Translations under genes and position numbers: made by a program | NCBI RefSeq assembly: GCF_001660815.1 | Contig: NZ_LYMI01000089.1 | Coordinates: 85,138-149,137, forward strand | From: Xanthomonas nasturtii | Lineage (GTDB): Bacteria > Pseudomonadota > Gammaproteobacteria > Xanthomonadales > Xanthomonadaceae | Length of the DNA stretch: 64,000 nt | Direction: 5' to 3' | Part shown: in pieces, positions 1 through 9,777 of the stretch | Numbering within the stretch: position 1 is the first letter of the stretch | Layout: every line of letters begins with the position of its first letter | The notes under the pieces: generated by a model | Told to the model about the DNA's origin: nothing | What the model saw: the letters and a program-made list of their open reading frames with translations, nothing else | Database searches by the model: none

Positions 1-306
1 TGAGGCTCGGAGCGTTCCCGTGAACCGCGCTGCGAGATGGTGGAACAACCCGATCAAAGAGCGATGGGTTTGTCGGCACCACGAAAGGCGTCGGGTGGGG
101 CGGGCGAGCGGATCGATCGATCCTGGCCTCGCCGGCTGTCCCTAAGGGAAACGGACGGCCGCATGCAGACCCGGCAAGTGTACTCGCCTTTGGCGCGCTG
201 CACAAAATCCCGTCACTGCGGTTGTGGTACCGGTCAGTTGTTTCAACTGCAACCACTGCGGCGGCAGGCCGTACAATCGCCCCATCAGCCACAGCACAGG
301 ATGGTC
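1..306. other. Non-coding or undetermined left edge
   Basis: No convincing gene is visible in this stretch. An open frame runs through it into the hydrolase gene, but its translation before residue 89 (Arg/Ser-rich, low complexity) does not look like protein. The stretch is probably the leader of the hydrolase gene plus the end of whatever lies to the left. Confidence 0.5.
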
Positions 307-1296
307 ATGAAGCTAGGTTCCCTGAAGGAAGGCGGCCGCGACGGCAGCCTGATCGTGGTCGCGCGCGACCTGCGCACTGCCGTGCGCGCCACCGGCATCG
401 CGCCCACCCTGCAGCGCGCGCTGGAAGACTGGAGCAATGTGGCGCCGCGTCTGAACGCCTTGTCGGCCTCGCTCAACGACGGCAGCGCCGACGGCGTGTT
501 CGATCTGGATATGCAGGCCTTGGCCGCACCGCTGCCGCGTGCCTACGAGTTCGTCGATGGCAGCGCTTACCTGCCGCACGTGGAGCGGGTACGCCGCGCG
601 CGCAATGCCGAGGTGCCGGACAGCTTCTACACCGACCCGCTGATGTATCAGGCCACCAGCGCAGGGTTCTACGGCCCGCGCGATGCCATCAAGGTGATCA
701 GCGAAGACCACGGCATCGATCTGGAAGCCGAACTGGTGGTGATCACCGACGACGTGCCGATGGGCGCCTCGCCCGAGCAGGCCGCCGCGCACATCCAGCT
801 GGTCGGCCTGGTCAACGACGTGTCGCTGCGCAATCTGATCCCGGCCGAGCTCGCCAAGGGCTTCGGTTTCGTGCAATCCAAACCGCGCTCGGCGCTATCG
901 CCGGTGTTTGTCACTCCCGACGAGCTGGACGCTGCCTGGCGCGAGAACAAGGTGCATCTGCCGCTGGTGACCCACGTCAATGGCGCCTGGTTCGGCGCGC
1001 CCGAAGCCGGCAACGACATGCAGTTCGACTTCGCCCAGCTGATCGCCCACGCCGCCAAAACGCGGCCGCTCTCGGCCGGCACGATCGTGGGTTCGGGCAC
1101 CATCGCCAACCAGGACACCAGCCTGGGTGCCTCGTGTTTTGCCGAACAGCGCGTGGTCGAGACCCTGCGCGACGGCAAGCCCAGCACGCCCTTCATGGCG
1201 TTCGGTGACGTGGTGCGGATCGAGATGTTCGATGCCAGTGGCGCCAGCATCTTCGGTGCGATCGAGCAGCGCGTCGAACGGCAGCCGCTGCCATGA
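307..1296 (+). CDS. Fumarylacetoacetate hydrolase (FAH) family protein
   Basis: A 329-residue cytoplasmic protein of the FAH fold. It is predicted to hydrolyse the C-C bond of fumarylacetoacetate or a related acylpyruvate in the last step of tyrosine/homogentisate breakdown. Family signatures are visible: a metal-binding acidic stretch LEAELVVITDDVP near residue 140, LVNDVSLRN, and a C-terminal GTIVGSGTIANQD segment typical of two-domain FAH enzymes. The start at 307 is preferred because AGG lies 6 nt upstream; ATG 301 would add only two residues. maiA follows 43 bp downstream, and the pair reproduces the usual maleylacetoacetate isomerase/FAH partnership, which supports the role. The substrate could differ (for example fumarylpyruvate), since this family is broad. 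Confidence 0.85.
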   Translation: MKLGSLKEGGRDGSLIVVARDLRTAVRATGIAPTLQRALEDWSNVAPRLNALSASLNDGSADGVFDLDMQALAAPLPRAYEFVDGSAYLPHVERVRRARNAEVPDSFYTDPLMYQATSAGFYGPRDAIKVISEDHGIDLEAELVVITDDVPMGASPEQAAAHIQLVGLVNDVSLRNLIPAELAKGFGFVQSKPRSALSPVFVTPDELDAAWRENKVHLPLVTHVNGAWFGAPEAGNDMQFDFAQLIAHAAKTRPLSAGTIVGSGTIANQDTSLGASCFAEQRVVETLRDGKPSTPFMAFGDVVRIEMFDASGASIFGAIEQRVERQPLP

Positions 1297-1339
1297 CACC
1301 GGCGAAGGTGTTGGTCACCAAAAACGTGCGAGGCCGGGC

Positions 1340-2002
1340 ATGAGCGCGCCACTGGAGCTGTTCTCGTACTGGCGCTCCAGTGCCGCGTATCGCGTCCGCA
1401 TCGGCCTGAATCTGAAGGCGCTGGCGTACCTCACGCATCCGGTGCATCTGGTACGCGACGGCGGCGAGCAGCACGCCGCTGCCTATGCACAGCTCAACCC
1501 ACAGCAGCTGGTTCCGACGCTGCGCCATGGCGCGGTGGTGATTCCGCAATCGCTGGCGATTCTGGAGTATCTGGAAGAAGCGTTCCCGGACAGCACATGC
1601 CTGCTGCCTGCAGCGCCGGCAGAGCGCGCCCGCGTGCGTGCGCTCGCCCAGGTCATCGCCTGCGATGTGCATCCGCTCAACAACCTGCGCGTCATGCAGG
1701 TGCTGGAGCGCGAGTTCGCGCTGGATGCGGCGCAACGCCAGCACTGGACGCGGCACTGGATGGAGCGCGGCTTTGCCGCACTGGAACAGCAGCTGGCACG
1801 CGACCCGCTCACTGGCCGCTTCTGTCATGGCGATGTGCCAGGCCTGGCCGATGGGGTATTGGTCCCCCAGCTCTACAACGCGCACCGGTTCGAGGTTGAT
1901 CTGGCCCCGTATCCGACCCTGCAGCGCATCGAACAGGCCTGCCTGGCGTTACCGGCCTTCGATGCGGCACGGCCGGAGATGCAGGTTGATGCGGTGGCGT
2001 GA
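1340..2002 (+). CDS. maiA: Maleylacetoacetate isomerase (zeta-class glutathione transferase)
   Basis: A 220-residue glutathione-dependent cis-trans isomerase converting maleylacetoacetate to fumarylacetoacetate in homogentisate catabolism. The N-terminal thioredoxin-like half begins LELFSYWRSSAAYRVRIGLN; the SSxxxRVRIxL pattern (about residues 12-22) is the zeta-class glutathione-site signature, followed by NPQQLVPTL and the glutathione-binding PQSLAILEYLEE stretch. The C-terminal helical half contains DVHPLNNLRV and the LADGVLVPQLYNA motif of MaiA proteins. It lies directly behind the FAH-family gene that would consume its product, so the two probably form a short operon. Length matches the family. 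Confidence 0.9.
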   Translation: MSAPLELFSYWRSSAAYRVRIGLNLKALAYLTHPVHLVRDGGEQHAAAYAQLNPQQLVPTLRHGAVVIPQSLAILEYLEEAFPDSTCLLPAAPAERARVRALAQVIACDVHPLNNLRVMQVLEREFALDAAQRQHWTRHWMERGFAALEQQLARDPLTGRFCHGDVPGLADGVLVPQLYNAHRFEVDLAPYPTLQRIEQACLALPAFDAARPEMQVDAVA

Positions 2003-2018
2003 GGGCTGCGCATCGAGG

Positions 2019-2064
2019 CCCTCATCCGCCCTTCGGGCACCTTCTCCCGTGGACGGGAGAAGGG
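2019..2064 (+). repeat. Intergenic repeat, copy A (hairpin-containing)
   Basis: A ~46-bp element beginning CCCTCATCCG and ending in an inverted repeat TTCTCCC...GGGAGAA. It matches in inverted orientation the element at 2174-2221. Elements of this type (CCCTCATCC...CTTCTCCC hairpins) are, from general knowledge, scattered between genes in xanthomonads. It sits 16 bp after maiA and could double as a transcription end. Confidence 0.7.
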
Positions 2065-2173
2065 CAGGCGGGCGTCTGATTCGATCCCAGTCGTTGCGAT
2101 GCTGGATGAAGTTGCGACGCAAAGCCGTACGGTTCAAAGCGCAAGCCCCAAGGCACCGCACGCTCACTTATGT

Positions 2174-2221
2174 CCCTTCTCCCGCATGCGGGAGAAGGTG
2201 GCGCGCAGCGCCGGATGAGGG
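2174..2221 (-). repeat. Intergenic repeat, copy B (inverted relative to copy A)
   Basis: The reverse-complement partner of the element at 2019-2064. It reads CCCTTCTCCCGCATGCGGGA, then GCGCGCAGCGC, and ends CCGGATGAGGG. The pair encloses ~110 bp of unique sequence, giving a REPIN/MITE-like doublet. It lies about 110 bp past the end of the minus-strand pilU-type gene. Confidence 0.7.
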
Positions 2222-2331
2222 TGCTTGTCGCATCGATATCGCGAATGAGGGGCTCGTCGCAGCGTCCGCCCTGACAGTGCAGGAGCCGGCAACCCGAGCG
2301 CCGCAATGACCGACCTTCGTCGCCAGACCGA

Positions 2332-3465
2332 TCAGATGAACCCGTGGCTGATCTTCGGCGCAGCCGCCGTTTCGTAGTCCGCATACGGGTCGTGTTCGCC
2401 GGAGCCGCCTTCGGAAAGACGGAACTTCAGGGCAAGGCCATCGCGTGAATCGGCGGCGCGCAGCGCTTCCTCCTGCTCGATTTCGCCAGACTTCACCATC
2501 CGGAACAGGCATTGGTCGAAGGTCTGCATGCCTTCTTCCAGCGACTCTTCCATCGCCTGCTTGACCTCGTGCACCTGACCGCGACGCAGCAGGTCGCGGA
2601 TCATCGGCGTGTTGAGCAGCACTTCGGTCGCCGGCCGGCGGCGTCCATCCACGCCCTTGACCAGGCGTTGCGACACCACCGCGCGCAGATTGAGCGCCAG
2701 ATTCATCAGCACGTTCTTGTGCGCGCTCTCGGGGAAGAAATTGAGGATGCGCTCGATGGTCTGGTCGGCATTGTTGGAGTGCAACGTGGCCAGGCACAGG
2801 TGACCGGTTTCGGCAAACGCGATGGCGGCCTCCATGGTCTCGGCATCCAGGATTTCGCCGATCAGGATCACGTCCGGCGCTTCGCGCATCGCGTTCTTCA
2901 GCGCGCTCTGGAAGGCATGCGTGTCCAGGCCCACCTCGCGCTGGTTCACGATCGACATCTTGTGCTTGTGCAGATATTCGATCGGGTCCTCGATGGTGAG
3001 GATGTGCCCGGTGGTGGTGCTGTTGCGATGGTCGATCATCGATGCCAGCGAAGTTGACTTGCCGGAGCCGGTCGAGCCCACCACCAGCACCAGCCCGCGC
3101 GGGGTCATGATGACGTCCTTGAGCACCTGCGGCAGATTGAGCTCCTCGATGCTCGGGATCCGGCTGCGGATGGCGCGGATCACCATGCCCACTTCGCCGC
3201 GCTGCTTGAACACGTTGACGCGGAAGCGGCCGGCATCGGACAAGGCAATTGCCATGTTGAGCTCGAGCTCGCGCTCGAACTGCGGCACCTGGCCTTCGTC
3301 CATCAATGAGTAGGCGATTTTCTTGACCATCCCCGGCGGCAACCCCGTATTGCCGAGCGGGTAGAGCTTGCCTTCGATCTTGATGTACACCGGCGCGCCG
3401 GTGGTCAAGAACATGTCCGAGGCATTCTTTTCGGTCATCAGCTTCAGGAAGTAGCCGATATCCAT
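2332..3465 (-). CDS. pilU: PilU-type type IV pilus retraction ATPase
   Basis: A 377-residue hexameric secretion ATPase of the PilT/PilU group, predicted to help retract type IV pili (twitching motility) at the inner-membrane base. Visible motifs: Walker A GSTGSGKST (130-138), the Asp box ILTIEDPIEY (156-165), Walker B VILIGE (199-204) and the His box HLCLATLHSNN (222-232). Length (377) fits PilU (~380) better than PilT (~345). After the Walker B glutamate the sequence reads ILDAET where PilT-type proteins usually have a basic residue (MRDxET). ATG 3465 is chosen over an upstream TTG at 3471. No pilT or other pilus gene lies in the window, so this is probably an orphan paralogue. Confidence 0.82.
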   Translation of the reverse strand: MDIGYFLKLMTEKNASDMFLTTGAPVYIKIEGKLYPLGNTGLPPGMVKKIAYSLMDEGQVPQFERELELNMAIALSDAGRFRVNVFKQRGEVGMVIRAIRSRIPSIEELNLPQVLKDVIMTPRGLVLVVGSTGSGKSTSLASMIDHRNSTTTGHILTIEDPIEYLHKHKMSIVNQREVGLDTHAFQSALKNAMREAPDVILIGEILDAETMEAAIAFAETGHLCLATLHSNNADQTIERILNFFPESAHKNVLMNLALNLRAVVSQRLVKGVDGRRRPATEVLLNTPMIRDLLRRGQVHEVKQAMEESLEEGMQTFDQCLFRMVKSGEIEQEEALRAADSRDGLALKFRLSEGGSGEHDPYADYETAAAPKISHGFI

Positions 3466-3564
3466 GCGCAATGGTTCCCCAACAAACAGCAGCGTCTCGT
3501 TGCAAGTCCGCCGCAGGCTTCCGACAATGGCCGTGCTCGAGACTTCCTCGCTACGGCTCCCCTA

Positions 3565-3948
3565 ATGACGGCTAGCTTCGCATACTTGCGGCGATCCCTG
3601 TATGGCATCGCCTGTTTCATGGTTCTTTCCTCTCCGGCCGCCGCCCAGGTGGCACCGGAGCTCACCGCCGCCGAACAGGCCGTGCAACGCGCCACCCAGG
3701 CCGATGCCGACCAATACGCCCCGGATCTGGTCAACCTGGCACGCCAGGAATTGATGCAGGCCCAGCATGCGCAACTGGACAAGCGCCAGCGCAAGCAGGT
3801 GCCGCAGATCGCCCTGCGCGCAGCGGCCGACGCCGATCTGGCCAAGGCCCGCAGCGAAGAGGCGGTGGTCACCGCCCAGCTGGCACAGCGCAAGAAGGAA
3901 GTGGCGCAGTTGCAGAACACGCTCAACACCGGGGAGGGCGGCCGATGA
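3565..3948 (+). CDS. Secreted DUF4398-type helical protein
   Basis: A 127-residue protein with a cleavable signal peptide (MTASFAYLRRSLYGIACFMV, then Ala-X-Ala-type cleavage near AAAQ). The mature part is almost entirely alpha-helical and charged (AEQAVQRATQADADQYAPDL, LARQELMQAQ), the pattern of DUF4398 proteins, which are small periplasmic partners of OmpA-like proteins. It overlaps the next gene by 4 nt (ATGA), so the two should be translationally coupled. Function is unknown; an envelope-stability role is inferred from its partner. Confidence 0.75.
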   Translation: MTASFAYLRRSLYGIACFMVLSSPAAAQVAPELTAAEQAVQRATQADADQYAPDLVNLARQELMQAQHAQLDKRQRKQVPQIALRAAADADLAKARSEEAVVTAQLAQRKKEVAQLQNTLNTGEGGR

Positions 3949-4835
3949 ACCTGCGCCCACTGCTCTACATCGGTGTATTGAGCCTGGCCAGCGTGCCGCC
4001 GCTGGCGATGGCGGCCAAGGACGACCCACAGGCCGACGCGCTCAACCGGCGCCTGGCCACGCTGCAGAACGACCCGCAGACCAGTGACCTGGCCCGCTTC
4101 GAGCGGCTGCAGGCCCAGCAAAGCGTGGCCGCACTGGCCGAGGCCAAGCGCCGCGACCGCGACGAGCTGGTGTTCCTGGCCGACCGCCGGGTCGAAATTG
4201 CCGAACTCACCGCGCGTACCGCACTGGCGCGGCGTGAGCTGGATCGGCTGGAAGGCACCCGTAACGATCTGCTGATCGAAGCCAGCCGTCGCGACGCCTC
4301 GCGTGCGCGCCAGGAGGCCGAACGCTTGCGCGTGCAGGCGCAGATCCAGGCCGAAGAGGCCGAGCGCATGCGTCAGGCGGCCGAGCAGGAAACCCTGGCG
4401 CGGCAGGACGCCGAGCTGGCGCTGACCAGCGTGGCCGGCAAGCAGACCGCCAAGCTCAATGCGGCCCAGCAGAAGGCCGTGCAGCTGGCCCACGAAGAAG
4501 CCGAGCTGGTGTCCGGGGCCAAGTTGCCGGCTGCCAAGTTCGACGGCCGCGGCGAAGTGTTCTCGCTGGGCAGTGGTGCGTTCGGCGGCAAGGCCGCCCT
4601 GTCCGACGACGCCACGGCGCAGGCAAAGGCGCTGGCCGAATATCTGAACATCGGCAAGAAGGGCCGGGTCAGCATTGTCGGTTTCGACAACGATGCCGCC
4701 ACCGCCAAGAAGCGGGCCGAAGCGGTGCGCGACGCGTTGGTTGCCGCCGGTGTCGCCAGTGCACGCTTGCAGGTCAGTGGCAGCAAGGGTGCGGCCAGCA
4801 AGACGCGCGCCGCCGAGGTGGTTGTCGCGCCCTGA
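3945..4835 (+). CDS. Periplasmic coiled-coil protein with OmpA-like C-terminus
   Basis: A 296-residue exported protein: signal peptide (MNLRPLLYIGVLSLASVPPL, cleavage near AMAA), a long charged coiled coil at about residues 30-190 rich in Glu/Arg/Ala/Gln, and a C-terminal domain (about 205-296) resembling a diverged OmpA peptidoglycan-binding fold (FSLGSGAFGGKAALSDDATA, then AEYLNIGKKGRVSIVGFDND and KKRAEAVRDALVAAG). It is translationally coupled to the DUF4398 protein. Such pairs probably tether or brace the outer membrane to peptidoglycan. The OmpA domain lacks parts of the canonical NxxLSxxRAxxV motif, so peptidoglycan binding is an inference. Confidence 0.72.
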   Translation: MNLRPLLYIGVLSLASVPPLAMAAKDDPQADALNRRLATLQNDPQTSDLARFERLQAQQSVAALAEAKRRDRDELVFLADRRVEIAELTARTALARRELDRLEGTRNDLLIEASRRDASRARQEAERLRVQAQIQAEEAERMRQAAEQETLARQDAELALTSVAGKQTAKLNAAQQKAVQLAHEEAELVSGAKLPAAKFDGRGEVFSLGSGAFGGKAALSDDATAQAKALAEYLNIGKKGRVSIVGFDNDAATAKKRAEAVRDALVAAGVASARLQVSGSKGAASKTRAAEVVVAP

Positions 4836-5188
4836 TGCAAGTAGTTGGAAGTTAAGGTCTTTTAACCCGGGCATGACGCCCGGTTGAACCGCGTTCACTG
4901 ATTGACGCGAAGGACGGCAAAAGCAGCCGTTCTGGCCTTGAACCCCCCTCGCGACCGGCGTAGGGTCGTACTCCTGGGCAGCAACTCCGCTGCCCGGAAA
5001 GTACGGAGGGCCGGGTCAGTGACGCAAGGGCACGCAGCGATGCACGCAGTTGCAACAGGTAGTGTTCTTACCAGTGCGTTTACCGTGATGACCCTTGGCA
5101 ACGTGACGCGCGGGTCTTCCATTCCCAAGCAGCGCCCTGCGCCGTCTGCGGCCGGGGCGTTCTTGTTTTAAGTGAAGGAGGTAACGCC
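4836..5188. other. 353-bp intergenic region with several hairpins
   Basis: No credible protein is seen; a small plus-strand frame at 4902-5171 has atypical composition and no ribosome-binding site. Two hairpins are readable: CCGGGC/GCCCGG near 4868-4882, which could terminate the preceding operon, and GGGCAGC-AACTCC-GCTGCCC near 4977-4996. The promoter of the DUF465 gene should lie in the right-hand part. Confidence 0.5.
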
Positions 5189-5407
5189 ATGTTCGAAGGG
5201 CAACCGCAGACCGAAATCGACGCATTGATCAAGTCCGATCCCGAGTTCAAGCAGCTGTACCAACGCCACAAGCTCTTGAACAAGAAATGCATGGATGCCG
5301 AACTTGGGGTACTCCCCATCGACGATGTGACCTTGGGCCAGATGAAACGCGAAAAGTTGCAGGCCAAAGAAAAGCTCACCCGGATGTACGACCAGCTCAC
5401 GCACTGA
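5189..5407 (+). CDS. DUF465/YdcH-family small protein
   Basis: A 72-residue cytoplasmic helical-hairpin protein. The sequence (IDALIKSDPEFKQLYQRHKL, LLNKKCMDAELG, LKREKL-like QMKREKLQAKEKL) fits DUF465/YdcH: two antiparallel amphipathic helices rich in Lys and Glu. A strong ribosome-binding site (AAGGAGG, ~8 nt before ATG) fixes the start. It is monocistronic. The molecular function of the family is unknown. Confidence 0.85.
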   Translation: MFEGQPQTEIDALIKSDPEFKQLYQRHKLLNKKCMDAELGVLPIDDVTLGQMKREKLQAKEKLTRMYDQLTH

Positions 5408-5438
5408 TCCTTCCCCACCGTTAGAACAAGTTCACCGT

Positions 5439-5490
5439 CGCGGGCGGTGGCAGCCTCCTCGTCGGCTCGCCACCGTCCGCGTCTTTATTT
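5439..5490 (+). terminator. Rho-independent terminator-like hairpin after the DUF465 gene
   Basis: A long GC-rich interrupted stem (CGCGGGCGGTGGC pairing with GCCACCGTCCGCG) is followed by TCTTTATTT. It lies 31 bp after the DUF465 stop codon. Confidence 0.6.
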
Positions 5491-5645
5491 AGCCGCTGCG
5501 CTTTCGCGCAGATGGCGCCTCCCTGCAGCGGCTGAGCCTGCTCGTTCATGGGTCTGCGCAATGGTTTCACGCCTGAATGAGCATTCCCCAGCCGTTCGTC
5601 GGATAATGACCGGTCTAGCCCGTGCGGCGCAGCGACGATATTCCG

Positions 5646-7016
<1,371 letters not shown>

Positions 7017-7117
7017 TCGCATGCAGTGACTGGGTAGCGCGCGCGTCCGGATGAGACGCGCGGCACCGGGCATTCAGACCTGCTTGTTACAATCCGCCAC
7101 TTTTTCCGGGAACCTCC

Positions 7118-8317
7118 ATGTCCAATTGCACCACACCCAGCCACGAAGGCGAGCGCGAACTTTCGCTCGCAACGCTGGCGATCCATGGAGGGCAGTCGCC
7201 GGATCCCAGCACCGGGGCAGTGATGCCGCCGATCTATGCGACGTCCACCTATGCGCAGTCCAGCCCGGGCGAGCATCAGGGCTTCGAATACTCGCGCACC
7301 CACAACCCCACGCGCTTTGCCTATGAGCGCTGCGTTGCCGCGCTGGAAGGTGGCACGCGTGCATTCGCGTTCGCTTCCGGCATGGCCGCCACCTCCACGG
7401 TGATGGAATTGCTGGATGCCGGCAGCCACGTGGTGGCGATGGACGACCTGTATGGCGGCACCTTCCGCCTGTTCGAGCGCGTGCGTCGCCGCACTGCCGG
7501 CCTGGATTTCAGCTTCGTCGACCTGACCGATGCGGCCGCCTTCGAAGCGGCGATCCGCCCCGACACCAGGATGGTGTGGATCGAAACCCCGACCAACCCG
7601 ATGCTCAAGCTGGTCGATATCGCCGCCATCGCCACGATCGCGCGCAAGCACGGCCTGCTGATCGTGGTCGACAACACCTTCGCCTCGCCGATGCTGCAAC
7701 GCCCGCTCAGCCTGGGCGCCGACATCGTCGTGCATTCGGCCACCAAGTACCTCAACGGCCACTCCGACATGGTCGGCGGCATCGCCGTGGTTGGCGACAA
7801 CGCCGAACTGGCCGAGCAACTGGCCTTCCTGCAGAACTCCATCGGCGGCGTGCAAGGTCCGTTCGACAGCTTCCTCGCCCTGCGCGGCCTCAAGACCCTG
7901 CCGCTGCGCATGCGCGCGCATTGCGAAAACGCCCTGGCGCTGGCGCAGTGGCTGGAAAACCACCCCGCGATCGAAAAGGTGATCTACCCCGGCCTGGCTT
8001 CGCACCCGCAGCACGCACTGGCCCAGCGCCAGATGTCCGGCTTCGGCGGCATCGTCTCGATCGTCCTCAAGGGCGGCTTCGATGCGGCCAAGCGCTTCTG
8101 CGAAAAGACCGAACTGTTCACCCTGGCCGAATCGCTCGGCGGCGTGGAAAGCCTGGTGAACCATCCCGCCGTCATGACGCATGCCTCGATTCCCGTGGCC
8201 CGCCGCGAACAGCTTGGTATCAGCGATGCGTTGGTCAGGCTGAGTGTGGGTGTTGAGGATGTGGAGGATTTGCGTGGGGATCTGGAACGTGCCCTCGATG
8301 CATCCCGTTCTCCATGA
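7118..8317 (+). CDS. metB: Cystathionine gamma-synthase/lyase (Cys/Met metabolism PLP enzyme)
   Basis: A 399-residue fold-type-I PLP enzyme. PLP lysine is Lys210 in SATKYLNGHSD; substrate-site motifs include EYSRTHNPTR, FASGMAA, DDLYGGT and WIETPTNP. It is commonly called metB and forms the conserved left border of the xanthomonad LPS cluster. Because it sits next to cystathionine beta-synthase it may mainly act as a cystathionine gamma-lyase (CGL), which sequence alone cannot separate from gamma-synthase. The following glycosyltransferase start codon overlaps its stop (ATGA), so island transcription may be partly read through from here. Confidence 0.88.
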   Translation: MSNCTTPSHEGERELSLATLAIHGGQSPDPSTGAVMPPIYATSTYAQSSPGEHQGFEYSRTHNPTRFAYERCVAALEGGTRAFAFASGMAATSTVMELLDAGSHVVAMDDLYGGTFRLFERVRRRTAGLDFSFVDLTDAAAFEAAIRPDTRMVWIETPTNPMLKLVDIAAIATIARKHGLLIVVDNTFASPMLQRPLSLGADIVVHSATKYLNGHSDMVGGIAVVGDNAELAEQLAFLQNSIGGVQGPFDSFLALRGLKTLPLRMRAHCENALALAQWLENHPAIEKVIYPGLASHPQHALAQRQMSGFGGIVSIVLKGGFDAAKRFCEKTELFTLAESLGGVESLVNHPAVMTHASIPVARREQLGISDALVRLSVGVEDVEDLRGDLERALDASRSP

Positions 8318-9693
8318 CTGCGTCGCCGCACCGACGGGACTTCTTCGCTTACTGGCGGAGCGGGCTGGCCGGCCTTCGTCTGCAGTCGTGGGTACGCCAA
8401 CAGGCCTGGTTGCAGCGTATCTATCGTGTTTTTCCGCAGAGTTGGCGTGACCGCGTTTCTTCCAAGCTATCCGCCCGCTCCTTGGTTCAAACGCGTTTCC
8501 AGCGCACGGATGCCTGGGAGCTGAACCCAAAAGGCGCTGACGCTTCCTTGCCGACGAACGCTGATTTCTCCTTCACCGAGACTCCATTGGTGGGGATCAA
8601 CATTGTTGGCTATCTCCGTGGCGAATTCGGGTTGGCGGAAAGTGCAAGGATGTATGCGCGTGCGCTGATCAGCGCTGGCGTGCCTGTGTCGTTGTACGAC
8701 CTGGACATGGGGCTTCCGCACTCCTGGGACGACCGGAGCCTGGATGGTCTCATCGACCAGCGCATGCTGCACCAGGTCACCGTCATCTTCGTCAATCCCG
8801 ACTACCTCGAAGCCGCGTTCGACAAGATCGGCCGGGCCCGTATGGAAGGGCATTACGTCATTGCGTGCTGGTTTTGGGAACTTGAGGTGATTCCGCCAAG
8901 TTGGCTGAGCGCCATTGCGCTGGTGGACGAGATCATGGTGGCCTCACGATTCATTGAGGATGCGTTCCGCAGCGTGACCGACAAACCGATCATGCGAGTT
9001 CCGCTGCCGCTCTCTGACCAGCGTGATAGCGGCTTGCAGAGACAGGACTTCGGGCTGGATCCGGAAACCTTCGTCTTTCTTTTCACTTTTGATTTCCACT
9101 CCTTCGTGACCAGGAAAAATCCCCAGGCCGTCGTCAATGCATTCAGGCATGCGTTTCCGGACGGTCGTGACGACGTGCGTCTGGTCGTGAAGTCAAGCAA
9201 TGGGCATATGTATCCCGAACACATGGCAGAACTCCTGAGTCTGGTCGCAGCGGACACGCGGATCCTGCTGCGGGACGAGGTGATCGACAAGATGCATGTG
9301 CGCGCGCTGCAGCGCTGCTGTGATGTGTATGTGTCGCTGCACCGGGCCGAAGGCTTCGGGCTGGGGCTTGCCGAGTGCATGTCACTCGGTAAGCCGGTCA
9401 TCGCGACGGGCTGGTCGGGCAACATGGAATTCATGACATACAGCAACTCCTGCCTCGTGGACTACGATCTGGTGCCGGTTGCGGGACGATATCCGGAGTC
9501 AGATGGCGCGCGCTGGGCGGAGCCCAGCATCGCATCCGCCGCCGCTGCTATGCGCCGGCTCGCGGATGACCCGCTACAGGCGCGGCGGCTGGGCGAAACA
9601 GCCAGGGCCGATATCTGCAGCAGGCTTGCTCCGCAAAGCGTGGCCCAGCATCTGCTGGCGAGGGCAGAGAGGGTTGTCAAGTCAACGCACTGA
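8314..9693 (+). CDS. GT4-type glycosyltransferase (first gene of the O-antigen island)
   Basis: A 459-residue cytoplasmic glycosyltransferase, probably GT-B fold family 4. Residues 1-~85 are a poorly conserved Trp/Arg-rich leader. The N-lobe opens at about 92 (VGINIVGYLRGEFGLAESAR), and the C-lobe carries the retaining EX7E motif (Glu346-GFGLGLA-Glu354) and GKPVIATGWSGNMEFM. It is predicted to add a sugar (likely mannose or D-rhamnose, given gmd/rmd downstream) to the growing O-chain on the inner face of the inner membrane. It is coupled to metB by an ATGA overlap. Base composition is visibly less GC-rich than metB, as expected at an island boundary. The acceptor and linkage cannot be read from sequence. 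Confidence 0.82.
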   Translation: MTASPHRRDFFAYWRSGLAGLRLQSWVRQQAWLQRIYRVFPQSWRDRVSSKLSARSLVQTRFQRTDAWELNPKGADASLPTNADFSFTETPLVGINIVGYLRGEFGLAESARMYARALISAGVPVSLYDLDMGLPHSWDDRSLDGLIDQRMLHQVTVIFVNPDYLEAAFDKIGRARMEGHYVIACWFWELEVIPPSWLSAIALVDEIMVASRFIEDAFRSVTDKPIMRVPLPLSDQRDSGLQRQDFGLDPETFVFLFTFDFHSFVTRKNPQAVVNAFRHAFPDGRDDVRLVVKSSNGHMYPEHMAELLSLVAADTRILLRDEVIDKMHVRALQRCCDVYVSLHRAEGFGLGLAECMSLGKPVIATGWSGNMEFMTYSNSCLVDYDLVPVAGRYPESDGARWAEPSIASAAAAMRRLADDPLQARRLGETARADICSRLAPQSVAQHLLARAERVVKSTH

Positions 9694-9777
9694 TGGTGGC
9701 CATTTGTTGGTCCTGTGATGTAGCAATTTAGGTTGCCCGTTCCACCAAGGTAGTGAACACTTTCAGAGGTAGCAACG

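Noticed and set aside
4902..5171. An 89-codon plus-strand frame before the DUF465 gene.
   Set aside because: No ribosome-binding site, no recognisable domain, and it overlaps hairpin structures.
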